Of a DNA stretch of 64,000 nt, positions 39,201-47,430 are shown piece after piece. The stretch is from Terrimonas sp. (GTDB taxonomy: Bacteria; Bacteroidota; Bacteroidia; Chitinophagales; Chitinophagaceae): positions 40,162-104,161 of the forward strand of contig WGMO01000018.1 in assembly GCA_016125075.1 (NCBI GenBank). Reading direction: 5' to 3'. Made by a program: the position numbers and the translations under genes. The notes under the pieces are model-generated. The model worked only from the letters and a program-made list of their open reading frames with translations. It was not told the origin of the DNA and made no database searches. Within the stretch, counting starts at the first letter, position 1; every line of letters starts with the position of its first letter.

Positions 39201-39401
39201 GGGCTGGGATATTATGAAACCACCCGTGACGCCGGTACCCATTTCTTTTTTGATAACCTGCGCAAAGGCACTTATGTTTTTGAATACACTTTATTTGTTA
39301 CGCATAAGGGGGATTTCAGTAATGGTATAACAAGCATCCAGTGTATGTATGCACCCGAATTCAGCGCGCACAGCGAGGGAATCAGGGTGAATGTTGAATA
39401 A
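33261..39401 (+). CDS. Bacterial alpha-2-macroglobulin family protein
   Basis: A 2046-residue exported protein of the alpha-2-macroglobulin superfamily, which traps proteases or takes part in envelope defence. After a signal peptide (SLLTHTPKAQQP) comes a long helical N-terminal region (30-460). Macroglobulin domains follow, with the typical FFFTDRSIYRPGQTVFFKA near 605, then the complement-like AFFFPDLYTDSSGMIEFSFT near 1273. The thioester motif is CAEQ in YPYECAEQTWNRYY, Cys at residue 1499, followed by an alpha/alpha-toroid and a C-terminal receptor-like domain. Residues 1215-1230 (DGLNEVVVTKALSGRAKG) resemble the TonB plug start of SusC proteins and lie in an AT-richer patch. No penicillin-binding partner gene (pbpC) is adjacent. 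Confidence 0.92.
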   Translation: MRMQPSVKFFILALFFSLLTHTPKAQQPLKTYNKEWEKVDELLVKKNLPQSALNAVKKIYAQAKKEKQEAQVIKALVYMAGLQQETREQPKIASILDIEKEIATARQPSKSILQSLLAEYYRSYYEQQRWQLYNRTETKQFKKEDIATWSAGDFHKKMAGLFLASISQEALLKNTKLEKYDAIILKGNVRHLRPTLFDLLANRALEYFKDDEQDITRPSYAFEISTAAAFDPAADFIHRKFETPDPASLHQKALLLYQGLLEFHMADKNPDALIDVDISRLLFVKENSTHPDKESLYRLALTHLINQYKNIPAAAQAEYLLAKAYNEDADGYQPLGDTSHRFDRLRAKAICEKVLAAKDSSEGWVNCYNLLQSITKKELSFQLEKVNLPGQAFRVLTRYRNLSSLYLRLVRADQQLIDSVGNYLNEKSWEYILQAPVYKTWQQILPDTKDYQLHSTEIPVEGLGNGVYFLIASSSDDFTAGNAVVGARLFYVSRISYVNQGKDYFVLDRETGHPLTQAAVQTWQQVYDYRKSAYTTEKGKRYSTDNNGFFRLADFEKDNNARRRENYRLEITYGDDQLFMDDWAYDYYWYRNNTEQPQPDILANRRTFFFTDRSIYRPGQTVFFKAISIIPDPEKTNRALTDFITTIYLRDANYQLIDSLVLTTNDYGSVSGKFQLPASGLNGQFSISEKENKGNVFFSVEEYKRPRFFVDYEKIRDTYGINDTITLTGMAKAYAGNMIDGATVQYRVVREPRYLYPWLYSRWWQPPSPSVEIAHGTLSTDGAGKFIIRFAAIPDKTIDKKLEPVFDYTIYADVTDINGETRSGETRVTVGYHSLLFNNSIPDRCPVDSMVRFDIRTENMNGEFQPSLVTVTVSLLQEEKRLIRQRYWDQPDQHVMTKEEYLRLFPHDEYADESSVASWEKMEAVYSLTDSIKAIGSWNLDTKKLAPGFYKVEISTLDKNGERIKDIHSFEIYDESGKGLNHPAYLWTSPSASIEPGEKTTIGLGSSAAQLFVIEQTDQPSRRPDATDMQYQTSTLSNEIKRFPFTAEAADRGGYGVTYFFIKDNRFFQFTDIIRVPWSNKDLHVEFASFRDKTLPGSTEKWKLKITGNKNEKVAAEVLASMYDASLDQFKPHQWYKPSLWPSYYNRVSWNSEDNFSEISSVEKWREEEDKYFEKEYDQLQTSITNFSLQYDVIQIRKYTNAKLKMKAVNSVPDADGLNEVVVTKALSGRAKGFAVEFSTDSIAFGFSTQYKPVQTETDNTPVQVRKNFNETAFFFPDLYTDSSGMIEFSFTAPEALTKWKLQTIAHTRGLAFGLATKELITQKELMVQPNAPRFLREGDKMEFSTKVVNLSDQEITGQAQLLLFDAATHQPVDGWFQNMFPNQYFTVAAGQSEAVKFPIEVPYLFNKALTWRIVARAGDKSDGEEASLPVLTNRMLVTESLPLNMKGPGTKAFRFEKLLRSGESETLKQHALTVEYSGNPAWYAVQALPYLMEYPYECAEQTWNRYYANSLASMMVNSSPKIKQVFEKWKNTDTAALISNLQKNEELKSVLLEETPWVLEAKNETEQKKNIALLFDLVRMQEQLNNAIEKLQALQSPNGGFVWFRGGPDDRYITHYIITGIGHLFKLKAVDNGQKEKLEAIVNKALPYLDKKIREDFENLKKSKANINLQQVGYTQIQYLYMRSFFKSIVIPAASQSAYQYYFGQACRFWMKQNKYAQGMIALFAARAKDSKTAGTILKSLQETSILQEELGRYWNNQGQGWRWYQAPVETQALLIEAFSEIAGDTKTVNELKTWLLRNKQTNNWKTTKATAEACYALLLQGGQWLSSAPAIAISLGDAVIDNTDQEEGTGYFKKRIDGSFVSPSMGNITVTITPSAKEENNQVPSWGSVYWQYFEDLDKITPATTPLSLVKKLFVETNTDKGPVLTPVNEGDYLKVGDKIKVRIALRADRDMEYVHMKDMRASCMEPVNVLSGYRWQGGLGYYETTRDAGTHFFFDNLRKGTYVFEYTLFVTHKGDFSNGITSIQCMYAPEFSAHSEGIRVNVE

Positions 39402-39541
39402 AGCTTGAATTTCCAACCGGGAGGGCCCGTATATGAGAATCATATGCACCAGCGGCCGGCGACAAAAAGTTTCGCAGGCCGCAACCCTTTCTGCAGGGAA
39501 AAGAAGCGATTAAGTCTTTTGTTTTGCTCTATTTTTACAGC

Positions 39542-40600
39542 ATGAGGGTTGATTTTTTACTGATCGGCCAGGGTATTGCAGGCACCTGGCTTTCTTATTA
39601 TTTATCCAAAAAAGGTGCATCCATTATTGTGATCGATGATGCCGCCCAAAATGCTGCATCGCGGGTGGCCGCAGGCATCATCAACCCCGTTACCGGCAGA
39701 AGGGTGGTAAGGACCTGGATGATCGAAGAACTCCTGCCCTTTGCTGCATCGGCTTATGAACAGATGGGAAAGGAGCTGGGTATCACGGCCCTGCTGCAAA
39801 AAGATATCATTGATTTCTTTTCCGCCCCCGACATTAAACTTGCCTTTGAAAAAAGGCTGCAGGAGGGTGAGGGTTACCTGAAAAAATGGGACTCCCCCCT
39901 GCTCAATGATTTTTTTCATGTTGATTTTGGCTGGGGCATGATCAGCCCTGTTTATATGGCACAACTGGAAGATATCTTACCGGCCTGGCGCCTGCATCTT
40001 ACAGCCAACCAACAACTGGCCGAAGAGAAATTTGATCCTGCCCAACTTTTTCTGCATGACGGCCATATCAGTTACCGGGATATCATCGCCCAAAAGATCA
40101 TTTTTTGTGACGGGGTGGCTGCAGCCAATAATCCCTGGTTTTCAAAACTCCCCTTTGCCCTGCACAAAGGCGAGGCCCTGATCCTGGAGATCCCGGACCT
40201 GCCCCGGGAAAATATTTATAAGAAAGGGTTAACCCTGGTACCCCTGAAAGAAAAAAATTATTTCTGGCTGGGATCAAATTATCTGTGGGAATATAAAAAT
40301 GACCTGCCGACGGAAAAATTCCAAAACGAGGCCCGCCAGAAATTAAACTACTGGCTGAAGCTGCCCTTCAGGATCATGGACCATAAAGCCGCCCTGCGCC
40401 CCGCCAATGTAGAACGCCGGCCTTTTGTGGGGATTCACCCCCTTCATCCATCCATCGGTATCTTCAATGGCATGGGCACCAAGGGTTGTTCACTCGCACC
40501 TTATTTTGCAAAACAGTTTGCAGAATTTCTTCTTTCCGGGGAAGCCATACTACCCGAAGCGGATATCAACCGATTCCAAAAAATACTGTCGCGTACCTGA
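39542..40600 (+). CDS. FAD-dependent oxidoreductase (DAO family)
   Basis: A 352-residue flavoprotein. The N-terminus MRVDFLLIGQGIAGTWLSYY holds the dinucleotide-binding GxGxxG, followed by AASRVAAGIINPVTGRRVVR, typical of the DadA/ThiO-like D-amino-acid oxidase family. The C-terminus GIFNGMGTKGCSLAPYFAKQ matches the second FAD-binding segment. The substrate is unknown: amine or amino-acid oxidation is expected. ATG 39542 is chosen because the upstream in-frame TTG at 39524 lies in promoter-like sequence. A small membrane-protein gene follows after 47 bp. Confidence 0.9.
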   Translation: MRVDFLLIGQGIAGTWLSYYLSKKGASIIVIDDAAQNAASRVAAGIINPVTGRRVVRTWMIEELLPFAASAYEQMGKELGITALLQKDIIDFFSAPDIKLAFEKRLQEGEGYLKKWDSPLLNDFFHVDFGWGMISPVYMAQLEDILPAWRLHLTANQQLAEEKFDPAQLFLHDGHISYRDIIAQKIIFCDGVAAANNPWFSKLPFALHKGEALILEIPDLPRENIYKKGLTLVPLKEKNYFWLGSNYLWEYKNDLPTEKFQNEARQKLNYWLKLPFRIMDHKAALRPANVERRPFVGIHPLHPSIGIFNGMGTKGCSLAPYFAKQFAEFLLSGEAILPEADINRFQKILSRT

Positions 40601-40647
40601 AAGGTCAACCGGCAAATACTTATTTTTATCCTTATTAAAGTAACATC

Positions 40648-41058
40648 ATGAAAGGACAGCAAGAAGCACTTTATGCCATACCGGCAAAATACCGCCGGCT
40701 CGAAAACCTGCACATTGTTTTCTGGCTGGTGAAAGATATCAGCTGGTGCATGATCTGGAAACCGCTGGGCCTGGTCATGATCGTACCCACCCTGTCGGTG
40801 GCCATCTTTATCGCCTGGCGCACAAAGGAGATGAAATCAGAACTGGCCCATAACCTGGCTATTGCCTTCTGGATCACCGCCAACAGTTATTGGATGATCA
40901 GTGAATTTTTCGGGTTTGATACGATGGCTGTCTGGAACCAGTTTGAAGGCAAACACCTTGCCCTGGTACCCTTCCTGATCGGTGCCGGCATCCTGGCATA
41001 TTATTATATTATTGTCCGGCCAAAGGAAGTGGAAGAACACCATGTGATAACGATGTGA
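40648..41058 (+). CDS. Hypothetical inner-membrane protein
   Basis: A 136-residue protein that I cannot assign to a named family. Three or four membrane helices are visible: WCMIWKPLGLVMIVPTLSVA, then LAIAFWITANSYWMISEFFG, and LVPFLIGAGILAYYYIIVRP. The N-terminus is soluble and the tail charged (PKEVEEHHVITM). It lies 47 bp after the FAD oxidoreductase on the same strand and may be cotranscribed. The stop precedes a 160-bp gap to a convergent gene in which I see no terminator. Confidence 0.75.
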   Translation: MKGQQEALYAIPAKYRRLENLHIVFWLVKDISWCMIWKPLGLVMIVPTLSVAIFIAWRTKEMKSELAHNLAIAFWITANSYWMISEFFGFDTMAVWNQFEGKHLALVPFLIGAGILAYYYIIVRPKEVEEHHVITM

Positions 41059-41218
41059 TATACTCCATCCTTCCCAATCAGACCCCGGTAACATCTAAGA
41101 ATAATTAAATGGAAAAACTGCCCAGCAGGGGGAACCTGAATTGTATTGGGGTAGTCTTTTTCAGGACATGTTTCCTGAACAGGTAAATCATGGTAAGCGT
41201 TAGCATAGATCCGGATTT

Positions 41219-41998
41219 TTAATGAATGATTTTATTCGGGGATATCGGGTCCTGGTTCAATACCTTGCACAAGGCCTCATACAATTGGGGCATGTTCATC
41301 TTTAACCCTTCGGGGCTTTCAAAAAATGCTTCCACACTCACCGCCCAGAACTCATGTATATTGCTGTACGCATAACTGCGCAGGTAACTCCTTCGCCGCG
41401 TGATCACATCCGCCAGGATGGGACCCGTGGTTGTAGAGAAGCGTTCATAATTCAGCCTGAATTCCTTATCGTTTCCGTATTGTGCAAAGAAATTATTGTG
41501 CAGTAATGCATGGCTCATTTCGTGCAGGGCCACGTTGATATTATCGTTGCTAACGGCATAACCGTATAAAAAATGTTTCCAGGAAAGATAGATGCCTTCG
41601 GGGGCCACATGCCCGATATACAACTCTTTGTCAGAATCCATATGGTAGGCATCTGCCAGGATATGGATATCCTTAAAATTCTCCATCATGTAATTCTCCA
41701 GTCCAAAGGTCACTTGTACCGCCGAAGCGCTCACCAGGATCGGGATCTCTTCCTTTTCTTCAAGACCTACATAATGAAAAGTCTTTGACATCCTGTAATG
41801 ATGGACCCGGTCGACAAACCTGCGCTTATGCTCAGCATCAAGTTCATTGAAGTAATTGATATAGCCACTGATGACAAAGGAGTAATTGTTATAGACAAAT
41901 TCCGAAACCAGTTCCTGGGGTACAGGAGTAGCTGCCGGGGGCATCTCATCAACAGCGGATGAGAATAACTTATTCAGTTTTCTAAGTACAGTTTTCAT
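41219..41998 (-). CDS. MtfA-like (M90) zinc metallopeptidase, copy 1
   Basis: A 259-residue protein resembling the MtfA/M90 peptidases, which in E. coli titrate the Mlc repressor and have aminopeptidase activity. HExxH is HEMSH at residues 159-163 in NVALHEMSHALLHNNFF, preceded by the family segment ELYIGHVAPEGIYLSWKHFL. The C-terminus reads [20 protein letters not shown], where HEFWA probably supplies the third zinc ligand and SVEAFFE is conserved. No signal peptide or clear membrane segment, so probably cytosolic. It follows a paralog by 72 bp on the same strand; the two share the same layout throughout. Confidence 0.88.
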   Translation of the reverse strand: MKTVLRKLNKLFSSAVDEMPPAATPVPQELVSEFVYNNYSFVISGYINYFNELDAEHKRRFVDRVHHYRMSKTFHYVGLEEKEEIPILVSASAVQVTFGLENYMMENFKDIHILADAYHMDSDKELYIGHVAPEGIYLSWKHFLYGYAVSNDNINVALHEMSHALLHNNFFAQYGNDKEFRLNYERFSTTTGPILADVITRRRSYLRSYAYSNIHEFWAVSVEAFFESPEGLKMNMPQLYEALCKVLNQDPISPNKIIH

Positions 41999-42070
41999 GT
42001 TAAAGGGTTCGGAACTTTAAAAGTAGATAATGGACCCTTTTTTTGCAAGTTTTACGCAGTATTATTTCTA

Positions 42071-42865
42071 TTAAGGTTTTTCGTCGCTGGTTGACAGCAC
42101 TTTAGGCGAGCGTAGTGGATCCTGGTTCAGTACCTCCGATAGTATTTTATGCAGTTTGGGTAAATTGTCTTTCATGCCCTGCGGGTCTTCAAAGAAGGCT
42201 TCCACGCTCACGGCCCAGAACTCAAAAAAATTGGTAAAAGCATATCCGCGGAGGTAGCTTTTATGTTCTTTGATGGAAGCCGACAGTACGGGTCCAAAAA
42301 TATGCGGCAGGCGGGCAAAATCTTCCCTGAAATCCCAGTCAATACCAGTTTCTTCAATAAAATTTTCATGGTGTATGGCATGCGCCAGTTCATGATAGGC
42401 TACAGTGACTCCGTCATTCGGAATGGCAAATCCTTCCTGGAAATGCCGCCAGGAGATATAGATCCCTTTGGGTGAAACATGCCCGATATATAATTCACCC
42501 GCCCCTTTCAGGTGATAAGCATCGGGCATGATAAATATATCCCTGAAGTAAGGCAGCATAAACTTTTTAAGGCCAAAACTGATCTGTATGGTCACAGCAC
42601 TGACCAGCACAGTCGGTCCCCGGCTGGCTTCCATCCCGATAAAATGAAATTGCCTGGTGTCCATTAATGAGTTGAGCCGCCGTACAAACAGGTCTTTTTC
42701 CACCGCGGTGAGCTCCCGGTAATAGGGCAGGGATGGCATCAAAATCGAATCATAGTCGTTGAAGATAACCGGTGAAATATGTGCCGCTACCGGATCTGCC
42801 GTGGTCCGGTTTCCCGGCGCGTGCCGCATTTTCCTGATAAAACGGTATAAGGAGCCTAAAAGCAT
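42071..42865 (-). CDS. MtfA-like (M90) zinc metallopeptidase, copy 2
   Basis: A 264-residue paralog of the downstream gene, aligning along its whole length: [25 protein letters not shown] at 158-162 in [14 protein letters not shown], then [20 protein letters not shown] and [13 protein letters not shown]. Copy 1 has HEFWA where this copy has FEFWA. No signal peptide. A minus-strand -7 box at 42873-42880 lies directly upstream and would drive both copies. The genes diverge from aspS. The role in this organism is unknown. Confidence 0.88.
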   Translation of the reverse strand: MLLGSLYRFIRKMRHAPGNRTTADPVAAHISPVIFNDYDSILMPSLPYYRELTAVEKDLFVRRLNSLMDTRQFHFIGMEASRGPTVLVSAVTIQISFGLKKFMLPYFRDIFIMPDAYHLKGAGELYIGHVSPKGIYISWRHFQEGFAIPNDGVTVAYHELAHAIHHENFIEETGIDWDFREDFARLPHIFGPVLSASIKEHKSYLRGYAFTNFFEFWAVSVEAFFEDPQGMKDNLPKLHKILSEVLNQDPLRSPKVLSTSDEKP

Positions 42866-42872
42866 GCGATTT

Positions 42873-42880
42873 CAAATATA
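42873..42880 (-). promoter_or_regulatory. Putative -7 box for the M90 peptidase pair
   Basis: The minus strand reads TATATTTG, an exact match to TAnnTTTG, just upstream of the start at 42865. A divergent box for aspS lies 40 bp away. Confidence 0.5.
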
Positions 42881-42920
42881 ATACGCCGGGGGGGCTTTCA
42901 AACCAAGCTCATTTTGTTCC

Positions 42921-42928
42921 TATCTTTG
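42921..42928 (+). promoter_or_regulatory. Putative -7 box for aspS
   Basis: TATCTTTG matches TAnnTTTG and lies 24 bp before ATG 42953. It falls inside the longer open frame beginning at 42914, which argues against that upstream start. Confidence 0.6.
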
Positions 42929-42952
42929 CGCCTCTTATCAACAGAAATTAAT

Positions 42953-44782
42953 ATGTACAGAACGCATACCTGTGGTGAATTAAGGTTGGCCGATATGGCA
43001 AAAGCGGTAACACTGGCCGGGTGGGTGCAAACCATCAGGAAATTTGGCGCGATCACATTTGTAGACCTGCGCGACCGGTATGGCATCACGCAGCTTTTGT
43101 TCGGGGAAGAACTGACCCGGCAACTTGATGAACAACCCCTGGGCCGTGAGTTTGTGATCCAGGTGACGGGGAAAGTGAATGAAAGAAGCAATAAGAACCC
43201 CAACCTGGCAACCGGTGATGTGGAAATCATCGTTTCCGATTTTTCCATATTGAACCGGTCTGCAGTCCCTCCCTTTACCATCCAGGATGATACAGATGGC
43301 GGGGATGACCTCCGGATGAAATACCGCTTTCTCGATCTTCGCCGGAATGCCGTTAAAAAAAATCTTGAATTACGCTATGCCGTAAACCGGGCAGCCAGGA
43401 ATTACCTGCACCAGCAGGGGTTCATGGATATTGAAACCCCTTTTCTGATCAAATCCACCCCCGAAGGGGCCAGGGATTTTGTTGTGCCTTCCCGGATGAA
43501 CCCCGGTCAGTTTTATGCATTACCCCAATCACCACAAACTTTCAAACAACTGCTGATGGTGAGTGGCTATGACCGTTATTACCAGATCGTAAAATGTTTC
43601 CGCGATGAGGATCTCCGGGCCGACCGGCAGCCGGAGTTCACGCAGATCGATTGTGAAATGGCTTTCGTGGAGCAGGAAGATATCCTGGAGATGTTTGAGG
43701 GCATGATCAAATCGATCTTTAAAGAAGTAAAAGGTATCGATTACCAGGAAAAACTGGAAAGGATGACCTGGGAAGATGCGATGTGGACCTATGGCAACGA
43801 CAAACCGGATATCCGTTTTGGGATGCAGCTTTGCAACCTCAAATTTCCTGCACATAGTTTCCGCACCCGGAAATCAATTTCAGACCTCATAACAGGTGCA
43901 GGTTTCCAGGTGTTTGACGGGGCAGAGACTGTGATCGCCATCAGTGTGCCGGGTGGCAGCGAGTACAGCCGTAAACAAACCGATGAGATCACAGAATGGG
44001 TCAAGCGTCCCCAGATCGGTATGAAAGGGATGGTCTATATAAAATGTAATACGGACGGATCCTTTAAAAGCAGTGTCGATAAATTTTATCCAGAAGAAAG
44101 ATTGAAAGCAATTGCCGCGGCAGCCGGTGCCAAACCGGGAGACCTGGTGCTGATCCTGGCCGGCGCGGAAGAAAGAACCCGGAAAGCCAGCAGTGAATTA
44201 AGGCTGGAGATGGCTACCCGGCTGGGACTGCGAAAAGAAGATGAATTCAAACTGCTATGGGTGATCGATTTCCCGCTTTTTGAATATGCGGAAGATGAGA
44301 ACCGCTGGGTGGCCCGTCATCATCCTTTTACGTCCCCCAAGCCTTCGGATATCGAAACGATGATCAGTAATGATCCCGAAATAAAAGATGCCGCAAAATA
44401 CCTCGAGCATCCCTATGCGCAAATCAAGGCCAATGCCTACGACATGGTGATGAACGGGAATGAGATCGGCGGAGGTTCTATCCGAATCCACCAGCGTGAA
44501 TTACAGGAAAAAATGTTTGCCGCCTTAGGGATGGATGCCGAAGAGCAACAACACAAGTTCGGTTTTCTGTTAGGGGCATTTGAATACGGGGCGCCCCCCC
44601 ACGGTGGTATCGCGTATGGATTCGACCGGTTATGTGCCATCCTGGGCGGGAGTGAAGTGATCCGCGACTTTATTGCATTCCCGAAAAATAACAGTGGCCG
44701 TGACGTGATGCTCGATGCACCCTCATCCATAGACGAAAAACAACTGGTCGAATTACAGATCAAACTGAACCTGAACAAGTGA
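42953..44782 (+). CDS. aspS: Aspartyl-tRNA synthetase
   Basis: Charges tRNA-Asp with aspartate; class II synthetase, cytosolic. The 609-residue protein begins [20 protein letters not shown], followed by the OB-fold anticodon-binding domain ([20 protein letters not shown]). Motif 2 is [18 protein letters not shown] from residue 216, the bacterial-type GAD insert occupies roughly 290-410, and motif 3 is [16 protein letters not shown]. The length fits bacterial AspRS. The start at 42953 is favoured by the homologous N-terminus and by the promoter box that overlaps the longer frame. Confidence 0.97.
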   Translation: MYRTHTCGELRLADMAKAVTLAGWVQTIRKFGAITFVDLRDRYGITQLLFGEELTRQLDEQPLGREFVIQVTGKVNERSNKNPNLATGDVEIIVSDFSILNRSAVPPFTIQDDTDGGDDLRMKYRFLDLRRNAVKKNLELRYAVNRAARNYLHQQGFMDIETPFLIKSTPEGARDFVVPSRMNPGQFYALPQSPQTFKQLLMVSGYDRYYQIVKCFRDEDLRADRQPEFTQIDCEMAFVEQEDILEMFEGMIKSIFKEVKGIDYQEKLERMTWEDAMWTYGNDKPDIRFGMQLCNLKFPAHSFRTRKSISDLITGAGFQVFDGAETVIAISVPGGSEYSRKQTDEITEWVKRPQIGMKGMVYIKCNTDGSFKSSVDKFYPEERLKAIAAAAGAKPGDLVLILAGAEERTRKASSELRLEMATRLGLRKEDEFKLLWVIDFPLFEYAEDENRWVARHHPFTSPKPSDIETMISNDPEIKDAAKYLEHPYAQIKANAYDMVMNGNEIGGGSIRIHQRELQEKMFAALGMDAEEQQHKFGFLLGAFEYGAPPHGGIAYGFDRLCAILGGSEVIRDFIAFPKNNSGRDVMLDAPSSIDEKQLVELQIKLNLNK

Positions 44783-44823
44783 TTTTAAACCCTTGTTAAC
44801 GCGATGTTTTATAATTTAGGGAC

Positions 44824-45687
44824 ATGAACAGGAAACTGCACCCACTCCTCATTTTCCCTTTTTGTTTTCTTTTGTTCCTGTCCTGCCGGAAGAACAACCC
44901 GGATACCGGTGCCGGTAATAATACCTCCCTTACCCTGCTGAACGTTCCCTACGGAACCGATCCACAACAGCAGATGGATATTTACCTGCCCGCAGGGAGA
45001 GACAGTACTACCAGGATCATGATCCTTATTCATGGCGGTGGATGGAACAGCGGTGACAAAACCGATTTCAATGCCTATGTCGATTCCCTGAAAAGAAGGG
45101 AGCCCAGCTATGCCATTTTCAATCTCAATTACCGGCTGGCCACCGGCACCGCCTATTTTTTCCCTACACAGGAAAATGATGTTAAAGCCGCGGTAGATTT
45201 CATCCTTGCTAAATCGGCCGATTATCAGGTTTCCAAAAAGCTTGTATTGGTGGGTGCCAGTGCCGGAGCACATCTCGCCCTGTTACAGGCTTATAAATAC
45301 AATACAAACAGCCCTGTCAGGGCCGTGGTGGATTTTTTTGGTCCCACCGAACTGGCGGATATGTATGCGAACCCGCCAAACCCCCTGGTGCCCTTATTGC
45401 TCGCCTCCGTTACCGGTGGCAGCCCGGCCTCCAACCCGGACATCTATTTTTCATCCAGTCCTGTACATTTCATATCGGCAACATCCTGCCCGACCCTTAT
45501 TTTCCACGGCGGGGCCGATATTGTTGTTTCACCCACGCAATCCGTTATGCTGAGCGACCAGTTGCAGGCTGCCGCTGTTCCCCACGAATATTTTTTTTAC
45601 CCCTCAGAAGGCCATGGCTGGGAAGGCAGCAATCTTTCCGATTCCTTTGATAAAATAGCGGCTTTTTTGTCCTTACATGTACATTAA
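44824..45687 (+). CDS. Alpha/beta-hydrolase lipoprotein (esterase-like)
   Basis: A 287-residue exported hydrolase of the BD-FAE/esterase lipase group. The N-terminus is a lipoprotein signal with lipobox LFLSC (Cys near residue 21). The core has the oxyanion-hole HGGGW in LIHGGGWNSGD, the nucleophile motif GASAG in LVLVGASAGAHLALL, and a C-terminal FHGGADIVVSPTQS and EGHGWEG containing the likely Asp and His. The substrate is unknown; carbohydrate or peptide esters are possible. It begins 41 bp after aspS but may have its own promoter. Confidence 0.88.
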   Translation: MNRKLHPLLIFPFCFLLFLSCRKNNPDTGAGNNTSLTLLNVPYGTDPQQQMDIYLPAGRDSTTRIMILIHGGGWNSGDKTDFNAYVDSLKRREPSYAIFNLNYRLATGTAYFFPTQENDVKAAVDFILAKSADYQVSKKLVLVGASAGAHLALLQAYKYNTNSPVRAVVDFFGPTELADMYANPPNPLVPLLLASVTGGSPASNPDIYFSSSPVHFISATSCPTLIFHGGADIVVSPTQSVMLSDQLQAAAVPHEYFFYPSEGHGWEGSNLSDSFDKIAAFLSLHVH

Positions 45688-45744
45688 AAACGGTATTTTC
45701 TGATTTCAGAAATAGTTTCGAAACGATTTCAGTAATTTGAAAGG

Positions 45745-47007
45745 GTGATAAGCAATATACCCTTAGCGGAACGAATCAGGCCGGAAACACTGGATGAACT
45801 GGTAGGTCAGGAACACCTAACCGGGAAAGGCAGTATCTTAAAGATATCCATTGCCAATAACAAGGTTCCCTCGATGATTCTCTGGGGTCCCCCGGGAACC
45901 GGGAAAACCACCATCGCCAATATCATTGCCCATGCGCTTCAGGTACCTTTTTATACATTGAGTGCTATTTCCTCCGGTGTGAAAGAAGTGCGGGAAGTGA
46001 TTGATAAAGCAAGGTCACAACCGGGAGCAGTATTATTCATCGATGAGATCCACCGTTTCAACAAAAGCCAGCAGGATGCACTGCTGGGGGCCGTGGAAAA
46101 AGGGATCATCACACTTGTTGGCGCCACGACGGAAAATCCATCTTTTGAAGTGAACGCTGCGGTATTGAGCCGTTGCCAGGTCTATATCCTGAAACCCCTG
46201 GAAGAAAAACATCTTTCACAACTGATCGCTTCCGCCCAACAAAAGGATGAATGGCTGAAAAGCAGGAAGATGAAACTACAGGAAACCGAAGCCCTTTTCA
46301 CCTTGTCGGGGGGCGATGCCCGGAAACTCCTGAACCTGCTGGAACTCTGTGCGGCAACCCTGCCGCCGGGTAGCGAACTGACCAATGATCTGGTGGTGAA
46401 GATCGCACAACAGCGGATTGCCCTCTATGATAAAAAAGGCGAACAGCATTACGATATCATCTCCGCCTTTATTAAATCCATCCGGGGGAGTGATCCCAAT
46501 GCCGCAGTATACTGGCTGGCAAGGATGATTGAAGGAGGTGAGGATGTAAAATTCATTGCCCGGAGAATGGTTATCCTTGCCAGTGAAGATATCGGCAATG
46601 CCAACCCTACGGCCCTGGTACTCGCCAATGCCTGTTTTGATGCCGTTAATAAGATCGGTTATCCCGAATCATCGCTTATCTTATCGCAATGTGCCATCTA
46701 TCTCGCGGCCAGCGCAAAAAGCAATGCGGCTACGGTGGCGATCGGCGAAGCCCTTCGCGCCGTAAAAGAAAAAGGTGATCTCTCCGTTCCGCTGCATATC
46801 CGAAATGCCCCCACCAGCCTGATGAAAAGCATGGGCTATGGAAAAGAATACCAGTATTCCCATAACTATGATGAAAATTTTTCGGTACAGGAATACCTGC
46901 CGCAGGAATTGTCGGGGAAAAAATTTTATGACCCCGGAAAAAATCCCCGGGAAGAGGAATTAAGAAACCATTTGAAAAAACTTTGGAAAGACAAATATGG
47001 ATATTGA
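45745..47007 (+). CDS. rarA: Replication-associated recombination protein A
   Basis: RarA (MgsA) is a clamp-loader-like AAA+ ATPase acting at stalled replication forks. The 420-residue protein begins at GTG 45745: [20 protein letters not shown] with the family [12 protein letters not shown] segment. Walker A is GPPGTGKTT (48-56), Walker [20 protein letters not shown], sensor 1 [18 protein letters not shown], and the C-terminal tetramerisation part contains [20 protein letters not shown] and [14 protein letters not shown]. The last 11 nt overlap the hemoglobin gene in another frame, suggesting cotranscription. Confidence 0.96.
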   Translation: MISNIPLAERIRPETLDELVGQEHLTGKGSILKISIANNKVPSMILWGPPGTGKTTIANIIAHALQVPFYTLSAISSGVKEVREVIDKARSQPGAVLFIDEIHRFNKSQQDALLGAVEKGIITLVGATTENPSFEVNAAVLSRCQVYILKPLEEKHLSQLIASAQQKDEWLKSRKMKLQETEALFTLSGGDARKLLNLLELCAATLPPGSELTNDLVVKIAQQRIALYDKKGEQHYDIISAFIKSIRGSDPNAAVYWLARMIEGGEDVKFIARRMVILASEDIGNANPTALVLANACFDAVNKIGYPESSLILSQCAIYLAASAKSNAATVAIGEALRAVKEKGDLSVPLHIRNAPTSLMKSMGYGKEYQYSHNYDENFSVQEYLPQELSGKKFYDPGKNPREEELRNHLKKLWKDKYGY

Positions 47008-47374
47008 AACCCGGAAGGATATCGAAACACTGATCAATTCATTTTATGATAAGGTAAAGAAGGATGCTACCATCGGTTTCATCTTTACCGATATTGTGGC
47101 CGTGAACTGGGAACAACACCTTCCCCTGATGTATGATTTTTGGGAAACCATCCTGCTGGATGCCGGCACCTACCAAAATAATGCCATGGCGGTCCATTAT
47201 GCCATCAACCGGAAACAACCATTGAGCTCCGTTCATTTCGATCAATGGCTGTATCTCTTCAATCAATCGGTGGATGCATTATTTTCCGGGGAAAAAGCCG
47301 AACTGGCCAAGAAAAGGGCCCTTTCAATTGCACAGGTCATGCAATTCAAAATGCAACAGGAAAATACACTTTGA
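46997..47374 (+). CDS. Group III truncated hemoglobin
   Basis: A 125-residue heme protein of the truncated (2-on-2) globin family, class III. It starts [20 protein letters not shown]. The conserved MYDFWETILLDAGTYQNNAM and AVHYAINRKQPLSSVHFDQW segments are present, with His 67 as the likely proximal ligand. Such globins bind O2 or NO and can act in peroxide or NO detoxification. Its start overlaps the end of rarA by 11 nt. No dedicated reductase is adjacent. Confidence 0.93.
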   Translation: MDIETRKDIETLINSFYDKVKKDATIGFIFTDIVAVNWEQHLPLMYDFWETILLDAGTYQNNAMAVHYAINRKQPLSSVHFDQWLYLFNQSVDALFSGEKAELAKKRALSIAQVMQFKMQQENTL

Positions 47375-47399
47375 AAGAACAGGGTTTGTCTCTTACCCT

Positions 47400-47407
47400 T
47401 ACTTTTG
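47400..47407 (+). promoter_or_regulatory. Putative -7 box for the M28 peptidase
   Basis: TACTTTTG is an exact TAnnTTTG match, 24 bp before ATG 47431. Confidence 0.5.
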
Positions 47408-47430
47408 CTGAACATATCAAAGTATAGCAC

